Shown here piece after piece: positions 1 to 7,324 of a stretch of DNA of 14,967 nucleotides. The stretch lies in assembly GCA_002398845.1 (NCBI GenBank), contig DHBY01000053.1, positions 1-14,967 on the forward strand, written 5' to 3'. Positions within the stretch are counted from its first letter, which is position 1. Every line of letters starts with the position of its first letter. Below the pieces are notes generated by a model. That model was given only the letters and a program-made list of their open reading frames with translations, was not told the origin of the DNA and made no database searches. The position numbers were made by a program, and so were the translations under genes. Source of the DNA: Firmicutes bacterium UBA4916 (GTDB taxonomy: Bacteria > Bacillota > Clostridia > Tissierellales > Tepidimicrobiaceae).

Positions 1-157
1 AAATGTGTTCATAGGCGCATTCTTATTTCAAGGTATTTTAACGATGACTCCTTCTGTTATCAATAGCGCTATAAATATTGATATAAGTGAAGTTCTTCGT
101 ATAATTATCTCAAATGGAATGATTGTTTATGCACTTACAAGAAAGGAGCAGGATTGA
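1..157 (+). CDS. ABC transporter permease 1, 3' end only (first operon copy)
   Basis: Only the last 51 codons are present, in frame from base 2 to the TGA at 155-157. The tail ends in SNGMIVYALTRKEQD and matches the end of the complete permease at 4459-5490 (SNGIILYALTRTGGEEA), including the shared pattern of an LFQ motif, then SEV and RIIISNG. It is therefore the C-terminus of a BPD_transp_2-type inner-membrane permease, the ribose/nucleoside class of ABC importer. Its stop overlaps the next start by one base, the usual coupling within such an operon. The missing part, and presumably a DUF3798 lipoprotein gene and an ATPase gene, should lie left of the window. The family is clear; the substrate is unknown. 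Confidence 0.85.
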   Translation, partial: NVFIGAFLFQGILTMTPSVINSAINIDISEVLRIIISNGMIVYALTRKEQD

Positions 158-1275
158 TGATTAAAGATAAAAATAAGACCAAAAAAATGATAAATAATTT
201 TATCGTACCAGTTATGTTCTTAGTTATCATCATCATTGCAATCCCCCTTTCTGGGTTTTCAATGCCGTATTTAACTGAACAGGTGGTAACAAGACTTGCT
301 AGGAATGCTTTCCTTGTTATTTCCCTTATCTTGCCAATCATGGCTGGAATGGGAATTAACTTTGGTATGACCTTAGGTGCTATGGCTGGACAGATTGGGC
401 TAATCTTTATAACTGATTGGGGGGTTACTGGAATCCCTGGACTTCTTTTAGCGATGGCTGTATCAACTCCTATTGCCATCCTATTAGGCCAATTTGCTGG
501 CAGAGTTTTAAATAGAGTAAAAGGTAAAGAAATGATTACATCTATGATGTTATCCTTCTTTATCTCAGGAATATATTTAGCATTTACTCTTTACATCTGC
601 GGTTCTATTATCCCATTTAAAAATCCATCTCTTATTCTTTCGAGGGGATATGGGGTTAGGAACGCATTAACTCTTGATATTGCTGGAGGATTTGATAATT
701 TCTTTGATAAGCTCTTAGGCGTAGATATTTCAATTGGAGGTGTCCATATTCCTATTTTAACCTTCTTGATTATCGCATTAGTTTGTGTCTTCACTCAGTG
801 GTTTAAAAAAACCAAACTCGGACAAGATATGCGTGCAGTTGGTCAAGATATGAAGGTTGCAGATAATGCCGGAATCAATGTTGAAAAAGTTAGAATTCAA
901 TCAATAGTAATTTCAACAGTTTTAGCAGCATATGGACAGATAATCTATTTGCAAAACATTGGAACTCTTAACACCTACAATGGTGCAGACCAAGCGGCAT
1001 TATTCGCTGCAGCCGCCTTATTAATTGGTGGCGCAACTGTTTCAAAAGCCACGATAACAAATGCTCTAGTAGGTACGGTATTGTTCCATTTGATGTTTAT
1101 AGTTATGCCAGCTGCAGGAAAGAACGTTACAGGTCAAGCAATGCTTGGAGAATATTTTAGAACCTTTATATCATATGCTATCGTAACAATAACTCTTGTT
1201 ATACACTCTTGGAAGAGATCGAAAGAAAAAGAATTAGACAGAGAATCCCTCAGATTATCAAATGAAAATAAATAA
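157..1275 (+). CDS. ABC transporter permease 2 (first operon copy)
   Basis: This is a 372-residue polytopic membrane protein of the BPD_transp_2 family, the transmembrane subunit of sugar/nucleoside-type ABC importers. About eight to ten hydrophobic segments are visible, starting near residues 15-33. The cytoplasmic coupling region reads KLGQDMRAVGQDM followed by AGINVEKVRI, the conserved loop that contacts the ATPase. It is a close paralogue of the permease at 5487-6512: 43 of 57 residues match in the block from KTKLGQ to NTY. It has a longer charged C-terminal tail of about 20 residues. I chose ATG 157 over TTG 154 because GAAAGGAG at 141-148 then lies 8 bases upstream and the start overlaps the preceding stop. 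It is the last gene of its operon and a hairpin follows at 1284-1316. Confidence 0.9.
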   Translation: MIKDKNKTKKMINNFIVPVMFLVIIIIAIPLSGFSMPYLTEQVVTRLARNAFLVISLILPIMAGMGINFGMTLGAMAGQIGLIFITDWGVTGIPGLLLAMAVSTPIAILLGQFAGRVLNRVKGKEMITSMMLSFFISGIYLAFTLYICGSIIPFKNPSLILSRGYGVRNALTLDIAGGFDNFFDKLLGVDISIGGVHIPILTFLIIALVCVFTQWFKKTKLGQDMRAVGQDMKVADNAGINVEKVRIQSIVISTVLAAYGQIIYLQNIGTLNTYNGADQAALFAAAALLIGGATVSKATITNALVGTVLFHLMFIVMPAAGKNVTGQAMLGEYFRTFISYAIVTITLVIHSWKRSKEKELDRESLRLSNENK

Positions 1276-1283
1276 ACTTTACC

Positions 1284-1316
1284 TTAAAGGAGATTTCTAA
1301 ATGAAATCTCCTTTAA
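1284..1316 (+). terminator. Hairpin at the end of the first transporter operon
   Basis: A perfect 14-base-pair stem (1284-1297 with 1303-1316) encloses the 5-base loop TAAAT, starting 9 bases after the permease stop. Its position at the operon end suggests a terminator. The downstream stretch is only moderately T-rich (TCTATTCAAATAATATTTTT), so the T-tract is imperfect. The stem could also protect the mRNA 3' end. Confidence 0.6.
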
Positions 1317-1362
1317 TCTATTCAAATAATATTTTTGCTTTTCCCAATTCATAACCCCTATT

Positions 1363-1462
1363 CAACGTTTTATCTTGATAAAGTATTAACATATCATAAA
1401 TCTTGACCATAATTATAAAAATGCTTAATTCAAATAAAGTATTTTTATAATCTAAAACGTTG
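1363..1462. repeat. Inverted repeat with internal direct repeats in the 415-base gap
   Basis: CAACGTTTTA at 1363-1372 is mirrored exactly by TAAAACGTTG at 1453-1462. Inside lie two copies of ATAAAGTATT, at 1378-1387 and 1434-1443. Partial complementarity continues inward from both arms, so the 100-base block could form a long imperfect stem. No coding capacity was seen from 1317 to 1580. It could be a small non-autonomous element, a structured RNA, or chance pairing in A+T-rich DNA; nothing here decides between them. Confidence 0.35.
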
Positions 1463-1580
1463 TTATATACGAAATTCTATTCCAGCCCTTCTTTTTTTCA
1501 AACGCCTCAGCAGATTTACTTTTTTAAAATAAATGAACTATAGACATAACTTTCAGACATTTTTCTATATCCACTATCAT

Positions 1581-1609
1581 TTGACATATGAATGTATGTT
1601 TTTTATTTA
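1581..1609 (+). promoter_or_regulatory. Candidate promoter of the DUF3798 transporter operon
   Basis: A perfect sigma-A type -35 box, TTGACA at 1581-1586, is followed after 17 bases by TATTTA at 1604-1609, a weak match to TATAAT. Transcription would begin near 1616 and give a leader of about 75 bases that contains the inverted repeat at 1631-1661. The -35 box is convincing and the -10 box is not, so an activator or another start site is possible. Confidence 0.4.
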
Positions 1610-1622
1610 TGCATTTTTGTTC

Positions 1623-1690
1623 GGCTTTTCTTCTCTTAGTCTAAATATTAGACTGAGAGAATAATATATAACTATAAAGGAGGGAAAGCT
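1623..1690 (+). promoter_or_regulatory. Structured leader with inverted repeat before the lipoprotein gene
   Basis: An imperfect 13-base inverted repeat (1631-1643 with 1649-1661, arms TCTCTTAGTCTA and TAGACTGAGAGA, one G-T pair) lies just upstream of the ribosome binding site. A pyrimidine tract at 1623-1634 can also pair with 1679-1690, covering the Shine-Dalgarno AGGAGGG at 1678-1684; four of those 12 pairs are G-T. The inner repeat could be a DNA operator or an RNA hairpin. The outer pairing could hide the ribosome binding site. Both are inference, and no known riboswitch class was recognised. Confidence 0.35.
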
Positions 1691-2821
1691 TTGAAAAAGA
1701 AATTTTTAGCATTCTTATTGGTTACTCTACTAGTTATTAGTACTACTGGTTGTGGCAAAAAAGAGGCACCAGCTACTGGCGGTGAAAATTTGGGATTTAA
1801 AATCGGTTTAGTTACTGGAACCGTATCCCAAGGCGAGGAGGAGTTCCGTGCAGCAGAAAATGCAGTGAAGAAATATGGTAAAGATGTTATTAAGCACGTA
1901 ACCTATCCTGACAAATTTACTCAAGAGCAAGAAACTACTATAGCTCAAATTACAGGTTTGGCTGCTGACCCAGAAGTCAAAGCCATAATAATTCTTCAGG
2001 CTGTACCTGGCAGTGCTGCAGCTATTGATAAGATTAAAGAAGATAGGGATGATATTGTATTCATAGCCGGAGTACCTCATGAAGACCCCGAAACTATAGC
2101 TAGCCGTGCTGATATCATATTAGAAACCGATAACTTAAAACGTGGCGAAACTATAGTAGAACTAGCAAAAGAAATGGGGGCAAAGACCTTTGTTCACTAC
2201 TCCTTCCCAAGACATATGTCTTATGAGCTATTAGCTCAGAGAAGAGATGTTATGAAGGGAAAATGTAAAGAATTAGGCCTTGAATTTGTTGAAGTTGACG
2301 CCCCAGACCCAACTGGAGATGCTGGTATTTCAGGTGCACAACAATTTATGATTGAAGATGTGCCAAGACAAGTAGATAAATATGGTAAAGACACAGCATT
2401 CTTTAATACCAACTGTTCTATGCAAGAACCATTGATTAAAGCTGTATTGACAACAGGAGCCATTTATCCTGAACAATGTTGTCCTAGTCCATATCATGCT
2501 TATCCAGGTGCTTTAGGCCTTGAAATACCTGAAGATAAAGCTGGCGATGTAGACTATATGCTAGAACAAATAGCTGCAAAGATTAAAGAAGAAGGTGCTT
2601 CGGGAAGATTTGCAACTTGGAAAGTCCCTGCTAATATGGTTATGGTAGATGCAGCTGTTGAATATGCTGTAGCTTATGGCAAAGGTGAAGTAGGAAAATT
2701 CGATAAAGATAAAATGGTTGAAATTCTAAAAATTGTTTCCAAAGATGATAATGTTCCAGTAAGTGAACTTGAAAATGCTCCAAACTTTCTAATGTTTGTA
2801 ACAAGTTCACAAATATTTTAA
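1691..2821 (+). CDS. DUF3798 substrate-binding lipoprotein of an ABC importer
   Basis: This is a 376-residue extracytoplasmic lipoprotein. Residues 1-20 form a signal peptide (KKK, hydrophobic core, STTG) with the lipidated cysteine at C21. The mature part matches the DUF3798 family as I know it: FKIGLVTGTVSQGEEE from residue 36, HYSFPRHMSYELLAQRRD at 169-186, FFNTNCSMQEPL at 237-248 and EQCCPSPYHAYPGALG at 261-276. The layout resembles a two-lobed periplasmic-binding-protein fold. Its likely job is to capture the substrate at the cell surface and hand it to the permeases encoded at 4459-6512. The ligand of this family is not established to my knowledge. The start is TTG at 1691, set by AGGAGGG six bases upstream; no in-frame ATG gives a complete signal peptide. 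It is first in a four-gene operon and is separated from the ATPase gene by a 53-base structured spacer. Confidence 0.9.
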   Translation: MKKKFLAFLLVTLLVISTTGCGKKEAPATGGENLGFKIGLVTGTVSQGEEEFRAAENAVKKYGKDVIKHVTYPDKFTQEQETTIAQITGLAADPEVKAIIILQAVPGSAAAIDKIKEDRDDIVFIAGVPHEDPETIASRADIILETDNLKRGETIVELAKEMGAKTFVHYSFPRHMSYELLAQRRDVMKGKCKELGLEFVEVDAPDPTGDAGISGAQQFMIEDVPRQVDKYGKDTAFFNTNCSMQEPLIKAVLTTGAIYPEQCCPSPYHAYPGALGLEIPEDKAGDVDYMLEQIAAKIKEEGASGRFATWKVPANMVMVDAAVEYAVAYGKGEVGKFDKDKMVEILKIVSKDDNVPVSELENAPNFLMFVTSSQIF

Positions 2822-2826
2822 GTAGA

Positions 2827-2867
2827 GAGGTCGTTTGTACGGCCTCCTTCTTCTTAAATTAAGGAGG
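2827..2867 (+). promoter_or_regulatory. Lipoprotein-ATPase spacer with two mutually exclusive hairpins
   Basis: Hairpin A pairs 2827-2833 (GAGGTCG) with 2840-2846 (CGGCCTC) around a six-base loop, and a CTTCTTCTT tract follows. Hairpin B pairs CCTCCTT at 2843-2849 exactly with AAGGAGG at 2861-2867, which is the Shine-Dalgarno of the ATPase gene starting at 2875. The two share bases 2843-2846 and cannot form together. The likely effect is to lower expression of the membrane and ATPase genes relative to the binding lipoprotein, by partial termination, mRNA end protection or Shine-Dalgarno masking. The base pairing is seen directly; the function is inferred. Confidence 0.5.
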
Positions 2868-2874
2868 TAATTAA

Positions 2875-4458
2875 ATGGATTTACTCCAAATGAAGAATAT
2901 TACTAAATTATATACTGAAAATCGAGTTTTAAATCAAGTTTCCTTATCTATAAAAGAAGGAGAAATTCATGGTCTTGTAGGAGAAAATGGTGCTGGAAAA
3001 TCCACCTTAATGAATATATTGTTTGGAATGCCTGTTATTCACTCAACAGGAGGATTTGAAGGAGAAATGCTATTTAATGGAAGGTCCTTCCTTCCAAAAT
3101 CTCCTGAAGAAGCTATGAACTTAGGCATTGGTATGGTCCATCAAGAATTTATGCTTATACCTGGTTTTACCATTACGGAAAATATAAAGTTAAATAGAGA
3201 AAAAACAAAACCTACCTTTGTAAGTAAAATCTTTGGTGAAAGACTAGAAAAATTAGATCTTAATGCTATGGCCAAAGATGCAAGAAAATCTTTAGATAAA
3301 TTAAATATGTCTATTGATGAATATCTACCTGTGGCAGGTCTACCTGTTGGTTATATGCAATTTATTGAAATTGCTAGGGAAATAGATAAGAGTAAATTAA
3401 AATTATTGATTTTAGACGAGCCTACAGCAGTTCTTGCAGAAACAGAAGCAGCTCAATTTTTAGATATAATAAATAAATTATCTGAAATGGGAATATCCAT
3501 ATTATTCATCTCCCATAGATTGGATGAAATAAAAAAGATAACAGATTCCATTACTATTTTAAGAGATGGTGAAGTAGTAAAGACTATAGAAACCAGTGAA
3601 ATAAGTATTGCTGATATGGCAGGTTTGATGGTAGGTAGAAATATTGAAATGATTAGAAAAAAGAAAAATGAAAGGAACGCTGGAGATGAATATATTTTAG
3701 AAATAAAAGATTTTAAAGTTAATATGCCTGGAGAAAGAGTTAAGGGTTTGGATTTGAAGGTTAGAAAAGGTGAAATTCTGGGTCTTGGGGGATTAGCTGG
3801 CCAAGGGAAAATTGGTATAGCTAATGGAATCATGGGATTATATGAAACTTCTGGCACTATAATAAAGAACGGAAATAAGCTTCCATTAAACAATCCAAGA
3901 GAAATCCTACATTCTTCTATAGCCTTTTTATCAGAAGACAGACGAGGAGTCGGACTTCTATTAGATGATTCCATCGAATTCAATATTGGTTTTTCTAGTT
4001 TAGAAGTGCAAAATAAATTTCTAAAGAAAATTGGACCTTTAAATTTAATCGATGAAAAGAAGATTAGAGAATATGCTCTTAAAATGATAGAAGAACTGGA
4101 TATAAGATGTACAGGTCCTAAACAACATACTAGATATTTAAGTGGCGGTAATCAACAAAAGGTATGTATAGCTCGTGCTTTAACATTGGAACCAGATTTA
4201 CTACTGATTTCAGAACCTACTAGAGGAATAGATATCGGAGCTAAGAAGTTAGTACTCGATACCTTAGTTAAATTAAATAAAAAGCTTAATATGACCGTAA
4301 TCATCACCTCCAGTGAATTGGGAGAGCTCCGCCAAGTATCCGATAGGATAGCTATTATTTATAATGGAAAAGTAGGTGGAATACTCCCTCCAGATGCCTC
4401 TGATGAGCAATTTGGACTATTAATGGCTGGGGAAAGCTTAGATAAGGTGGTGAATTAA
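2875..4458 (+). CDS. ABC transporter ATPase, double nucleotide-binding-domain sugar/nucleoside type
   Basis: This 527-residue cytoplasmic ATPase has two fused nucleotide-binding domains, the arrangement of the MglA/RbsA and nucleoside-importer ATPases. Domain 1 has Walker A GENGAGKST at 36-44, a Q-loop glutamine at 90, Walker B LLILDEPT at 177-184 and the H-loop histidine at 214. Its signature is degenerate (PVGYMQF near 157-163, no LSGGQ). Domain 2 has a degenerate Walker A (GLAGQGKI at 306-313, isoleucine where Ser/Thr is expected), an intact signature LSGGNQQK at 422-429, and ISEPTRG at 445-451, with serine for the Walker B aspartate but the glutamate kept. Only one composite ATP site therefore looks fully equipped. 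The length is usual for the family. AAGGAGG at 2861-2867 supports the ATG. The stop abuts the next gene's start. Confidence 0.93.
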   Translation: MDLLQMKNITKLYTENRVLNQVSLSIKEGEIHGLVGENGAGKSTLMNILFGMPVIHSTGGFEGEMLFNGRSFLPKSPEEAMNLGIGMVHQEFMLIPGFTITENIKLNREKTKPTFVSKIFGERLEKLDLNAMAKDARKSLDKLNMSIDEYLPVAGLPVGYMQFIEIAREIDKSKLKLLILDEPTAVLAETEAAQFLDIINKLSEMGISILFISHRLDEIKKITDSITILRDGEVVKTIETSEISIADMAGLMVGRNIEMIRKKKNERNAGDEYILEIKDFKVNMPGERVKGLDLKVRKGEILGLGGLAGQGKIGIANGIMGLYETSGTIIKNGNKLPLNNPREILHSSIAFLSEDRRGVGLLLDDSIEFNIGFSSLEVQNKFLKKIGPLNLIDEKKIREYALKMIEELDIRCTGPKQHTRYLSGGNQQKVCIARALTLEPDLLLISEPTRGIDIGAKKLVLDTLVKLNKKLNMTVIITSSELGELRQVSDRIAIIYNGKVGGILPPDASDEQFGLLMAGESLDKVVN

Positions 4459-5490
4459 ATGAAGGATTTAATGGATAAGATTGGTTTTCCTAGATTTATA
4501 ATAACAGTGTTTTTAATTGGCTTAATCCTATTGGCCGTATTTTTAAAGATACCATTACCTGGATTAATTACAGATATTTTAGTCCGTTTTGGTATGAATG
4601 CTATCTTGGTATTGGCAATGGTACCTGCTGTCCAATCAGGAATTGGGCTTAACTTTAACCTACCACTGGGAATTGTATTTGGATTGATAGGTGCTTTAGT
4701 AAGTATAGAATTTAAGCTTGCAGGTTTTAAGGGTTTGCTGGTTTCTATTCTAATTGCAGTTCCATTAGCGGCAATAGCTGGTTATTTTTATGGTAAGATG
4801 CTCAATAAGATTAAAGGGCAAGAGATGACCGTTGGAACCTATATAGGTTTTTCTGTTGTATCTTTAATGTGTATATTTTGGTTAGTAGCTCCTTTTAAAA
4901 GCCCAGAACTTATTTGGGCTTATGGTGGTAATGGTCTTCGAGTTACCGTATCTTTGGAATCTTCTATTGGACATATATTGAATAATTTATGGCATTTTAA
5001 TATTGGAAAAGTTGTTGTACCTACTGGATTATTGCTGTTCTTTGCCCTTTGTGCCTTCATAGTATGGGTATATAATAAAAGTAAAAAAGGCCTATCTATG
5101 AGGGTTGCAGGAAGTAATGAAAAATTTGCCCTATCCAATGGTATAGATGTCGATAGGGAAAGGATAATTGGAACTATAATATCCACAGTATTAGCCGCCA
5201 TAGGAATAATCGTATACAGCCAAGCTTTTGGATTTTTACAATTATATAACGCTCCCCTATATGCAGCAATGCCAGCAGTAGCTTCCATACTCATTGGTGG
5301 TGCTTCTCTTCATAAGGCAAAAATAGTTCATGTGATAATTGGAACCCTGTTATTCCAATCCCTATTGGTTGTGGCATTGCCTGTAATTAATATTATATCC
5401 GAAGGCAGTATGTCAGAAGTAATAAGGACCATTATATCTAATGGCATCATCCTTTACGCATTGACAAGAACTGGAGGTGAAGAGGCATGA
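4459..5490 (+). CDS. ABC transporter permease 1 (second operon copy)
   Basis: This is a 343-residue BPD_transp_2-type membrane protein with about eight to ten hydrophobic segments (for example near 13-29, 48-80, 93-110, 186-204). The cytoplasmic coupling loop is around 211-233, with GLSMRVAGSNEKFALSNGID. It is one of two different permeases in the operon, as in nucleoside importers, and should pair with the product of 5487-6512 to form the channel. The C-terminus matches the truncated gene at 1-157. The ATG follows directly after the ATPase stop, with AAGGTGG at 4444-4450 eight bases upstream. Its stop overlaps the next start by four bases (ATGA), so the two permeases are translationally coupled. 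The family is certain; the substrate is not. Confidence 0.92.
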   Translation: MKDLMDKIGFPRFIITVFLIGLILLAVFLKIPLPGLITDILVRFGMNAILVLAMVPAVQSGIGLNFNLPLGIVFGLIGALVSIEFKLAGFKGLLVSILIAVPLAAIAGYFYGKMLNKIKGQEMTVGTYIGFSVVSLMCIFWLVAPFKSPELIWAYGGNGLRVTVSLESSIGHILNNLWHFNIGKVVVPTGLLLFFALCAFIVWVYNKSKKGLSMRVAGSNEKFALSNGIDVDRERIIGTIISTVLAAIGIIVYSQAFGFLQLYNAPLYAAMPAVASILIGGASLHKAKIVHVIIGTLLFQSLLVVALPVINIISEGSMSEVIRTIISNGIILYALTRTGGEEA

Positions 5491-6512
5491 TTGTACCAAT
5501 TATCTTCCTTATATTAGGCGTTGTTGGTTTCCTCTTTACAGGGCTTCCTTTGAAATTCTTAATGGATGAGATGGTAATCCGTCTTGCTAGAAACTTAGTC
5601 CTCGTATTATCCTTGATAATTCCAGTTATTACTGGAATGGGCTTAAACTTTGGTATTGTACTCGGAGCTATGGCTGGGCAAATTGCCCTAATAATAATTA
5701 CCAACTACTCCATTGGTGGAGGTTTAGGCTTTTTATTGAGTATAATTATCTCTACTCCTATAGCCATTCTATTTGGTTTTCTAGTAGGTAGAGTTTTGAA
5801 TAAGGCAAAAGGTAAAGAGATGATTACCAGTATGATTTTAGGTTTTTTTGCCAATGGGGTCTATCAACTAATATTTTTGGTCTTTGCTGGCTCTATAATT
5901 CCTATAAAAAACAAGAGTTTACTCCTTTCTTCTGGGGTAGGTCTTAAGAACACAGTAGATTTAGCTGGCATTACATATTCATTAGATAGGCTAATTCCCT
6001 TTGGTAAATACCCTATAGCTACCCTATTAGTTACCCTACTACTTTATCTATCGGTAAACTATTTCTTAAAAACAAAATTAGGACAAAACATGAGAGCTGT
6101 AGGTCAAGATATGCACATTGCAGAAGTATCTGGCATCAATGTAGATAAAACTAGGATAACTGCTATAATCATATCTACGGTTTTAGCTGCTTGGGGACAA
6201 ATAATATTCTTACAAAATATAGGCACTATGAATACTTATGGCAGCCATGAACAAGTTGGACTATTTGCAGTAGCCTCTCTCCTTGTAGGTGGCGCTACTG
6301 TAGATAAAGCTTCTTGGAAAGAAGCTTTAATTGGAACTTTCTTGTTCCACTTCTTGTTTATCGTATCTCCATTGGCAGGACAAAATCTAATGAATAATGC
6401 TCAAATTGGAGAATACTTTAGAGTATTTGTTGCCTATGGAGTCATAGGTTTAGCTCTCCTCCTCCATGCTTGGGAAAAAGATAAATCTAAAACCAGTTTA
6501 AGCGATATTTAA
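5487..6512 (+). CDS. ABC transporter permease 2 (second operon copy)
   Basis: This is a 341-residue polytopic membrane subunit of the same BPD_transp_2 family. Hydrophobic segments begin at residue 2, and the ATPase-contacting loop is at about 199-218 (GQNMRAVGQDMHIAEVSGIN). It is more like the permease at 157-1275 than its own operon partner: both share RLARN, GAMAGQI, GKEMITSM and QNIGT. This shows that the whole transporter type was duplicated, not one permease. The start overlaps the stop of permease 1 (ATGA) and has GGAGGTGA at 5473-5480. It is the last gene of the operon and is followed by the hairpin at 6519-6551. Confidence 0.92.
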   Translation: MIVPIIFLILGVVGFLFTGLPLKFLMDEMVIRLARNLVLVLSLIIPVITGMGLNFGIVLGAMAGQIALIIITNYSIGGGLGFLLSIIISTPIAILFGFLVGRVLNKAKGKEMITSMILGFFANGVYQLIFLVFAGSIIPIKNKSLLLSSGVGLKNTVDLAGITYSLDRLIPFGKYPIATLLVTLLLYLSVNYFLKTKLGQNMRAVGQDMHIAEVSGINVDKTRITAIIISTVLAAWGQIIFLQNIGTMNTYGSHEQVGLFAVASLLVGGATVDKASWKEALIGTFLFHFLFIVSPLAGQNLMNNAQIGEYFRVFVAYGVIGLALLLHAWEKDKSKTSLSDI

Positions 6513-6518
6513 GTATAA

Positions 6519-6551
6519 TTAAGGTTGGTGAAATTTCTTCGCCAACCTTAA
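6519..6551. terminator. Shared hairpin between the transporter operon and cutC
   Basis: A 12-base-pair stem (6519-6530 with 6540-6551, one G-T pair) encloses a nine-base loop between two convergent genes. The cutC stop codon (6548-6550, minus strand) lies inside one arm. Neither side has a strong T-run, so it may block transcription from both directions weakly or act mainly as an mRNA 3' end stem. Confidence 0.6.
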
Positions 6552-7162
6552 ACTATCTTTGTCCCATGAACCTCCATAACCCCTGTATTCCTTACCAGCT
6601 CTGTATAATTATCCTTTGTAACTCCTCCTCCAGCCAAAATGATAATTCTTTTCCTTGCATATTCTACTAATTCTTTTAAGCTTTCTTGATTATCTAAAGC
6701 TTTACCCTGTCCTCCTTTAGTAAGGACTCTATCTATACCTAATTCAACTAATTTATCTAAGGCTTTCTTTTTATCATCTATTTCATCAAAAGCCATATGG
6801 AAAGTAATGCTCAAATCCCCAGCCTTTTTTACAAGTCTTTTTATAGCTATTTCATCTATCTCATTATCCTCTGTTAAAGCCCCAATGACTACTCCATCCA
6901 CCTTTAAATTTTTGCATATCTCTATATCTTTCTCCATTACTTGTATTTCTTCTTCTGTAGATACAAAGCTCCCCCCTCTTGGTCGTATAATAACATTTAT
7001 TTTTAAATTTAAGTTTTCCTTTGCTAAAAGAATAGTTCCATAGCTTGGGGTAGTCCCTCCTTCTTTAAGATTATGGCATAGTTCTAGTCTATCTGCCCCC
7101 AGTTCATATGCCCTCTTAGCTTCCATATAATTTCCTACACAAGCTTCCTTTAAAATGTTCAT
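6548..7162 (-). CDS. cutC: CutC family protein (copper homeostasis)
   Basis: This 204-residue cytoplasmic protein of the CutC TIM-barrel family carries nearly every family motif in order: GADRLELC 22-29, EGGTTPSYG 34-42, IRPRGG 59-64, DGVVIGALT 89-97, ITFHMAFDE 119-127, DRVLTKGG 144-151, LAGGGV 176-181 and EVHGT 197-201. Members are described as copper-homeostasis or Cu(I)-binding proteins, but the molecular role is debated and no enzymatic reaction is settled. It is shorter than the E. coli protein (about 248 residues) but reaches the last conserved motif, so it looks intact. The ATG is backed by a very purine-rich ribosome binding site on the minus strand (7167-7179). It stands alone, convergent with the transporter operon, and no other copper gene is visible. 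Confidence 0.92.
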   Translation of the reverse strand: MNILKEACVGNYMEAKRAYELGADRLELCHNLKEGGTTPSYGTILLAKENLNLKINVIIRPRGGSFVSTEEEIQVMEKDIEICKNLKVDGVVIGALTEDNEIDEIAIKRLVKKAGDLSITFHMAFDEIDDKKKALDKLVELGIDRVLTKGGQGKALDNQESLKELVEYARKRIIILAGGGVTKDNYTELVRNTGVMEVHGTKIV

Positions 7163-7264
7163 TTAACCCCCTCCTCCCCCCTATTATACTCTGTAAATAT
7201 CATTTTACAAATAAACTATTTTTATTTTCCCTTTTTTATCAATGCAGAATAATGATTATTAGTA

Positions 7265-7277
7265 TATAATATATAAT
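7265..7277 (+). promoter_or_regulatory. Candidate -10 elements upstream of the unknown 570-residue gene
   Basis: TATAAT occurs twice here, at 7265-7270 and 7272-7277, in the A+T-rich divergent gap between cutC and the gene at 7325. No good -35 box stands at the right distance from either. A small dyad follows: ATCTAT, five bases, ATAGAT, at 7278-7294. In DNA this A+T-rich the matches may be chance. Confidence 0.3.
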
Positions 7278-7324
7278 ATCTATTAATTATAGATAATTAT
7301 TATATATTTTGTTTGGAGGGCTTT

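Noticed and set aside
154..156. TTG as an alternative start for the first permease 2.
   Set aside because: ATG 157 has better spacing to GAAAGGAG and overlaps the previous stop in the usual way.
1301..1354. A 17-codon reading frame starting ATGAAATCTCCT with AAAGGAG eight bases upstream.
   Set aside because: The apparent ribosome binding site and the first codons are the two arms of the hairpin at 1284-1316, and there is no recognisable peptide.
7183..7210. Minus-strand TATAAT (7188-7183) with TTGTAA (7210-7205) as a cutC promoter.
   Set aside because: Transcription would start near 7176, inside the ribosome binding site, so it is doubtful.
7313..7324. TTG 7313 as start of the unknown 570-residue protein.
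   Set aside because: This codon overlaps the Shine-Dalgarno GGAGGG at 7315-7320; ATG 7325 follows it directly.
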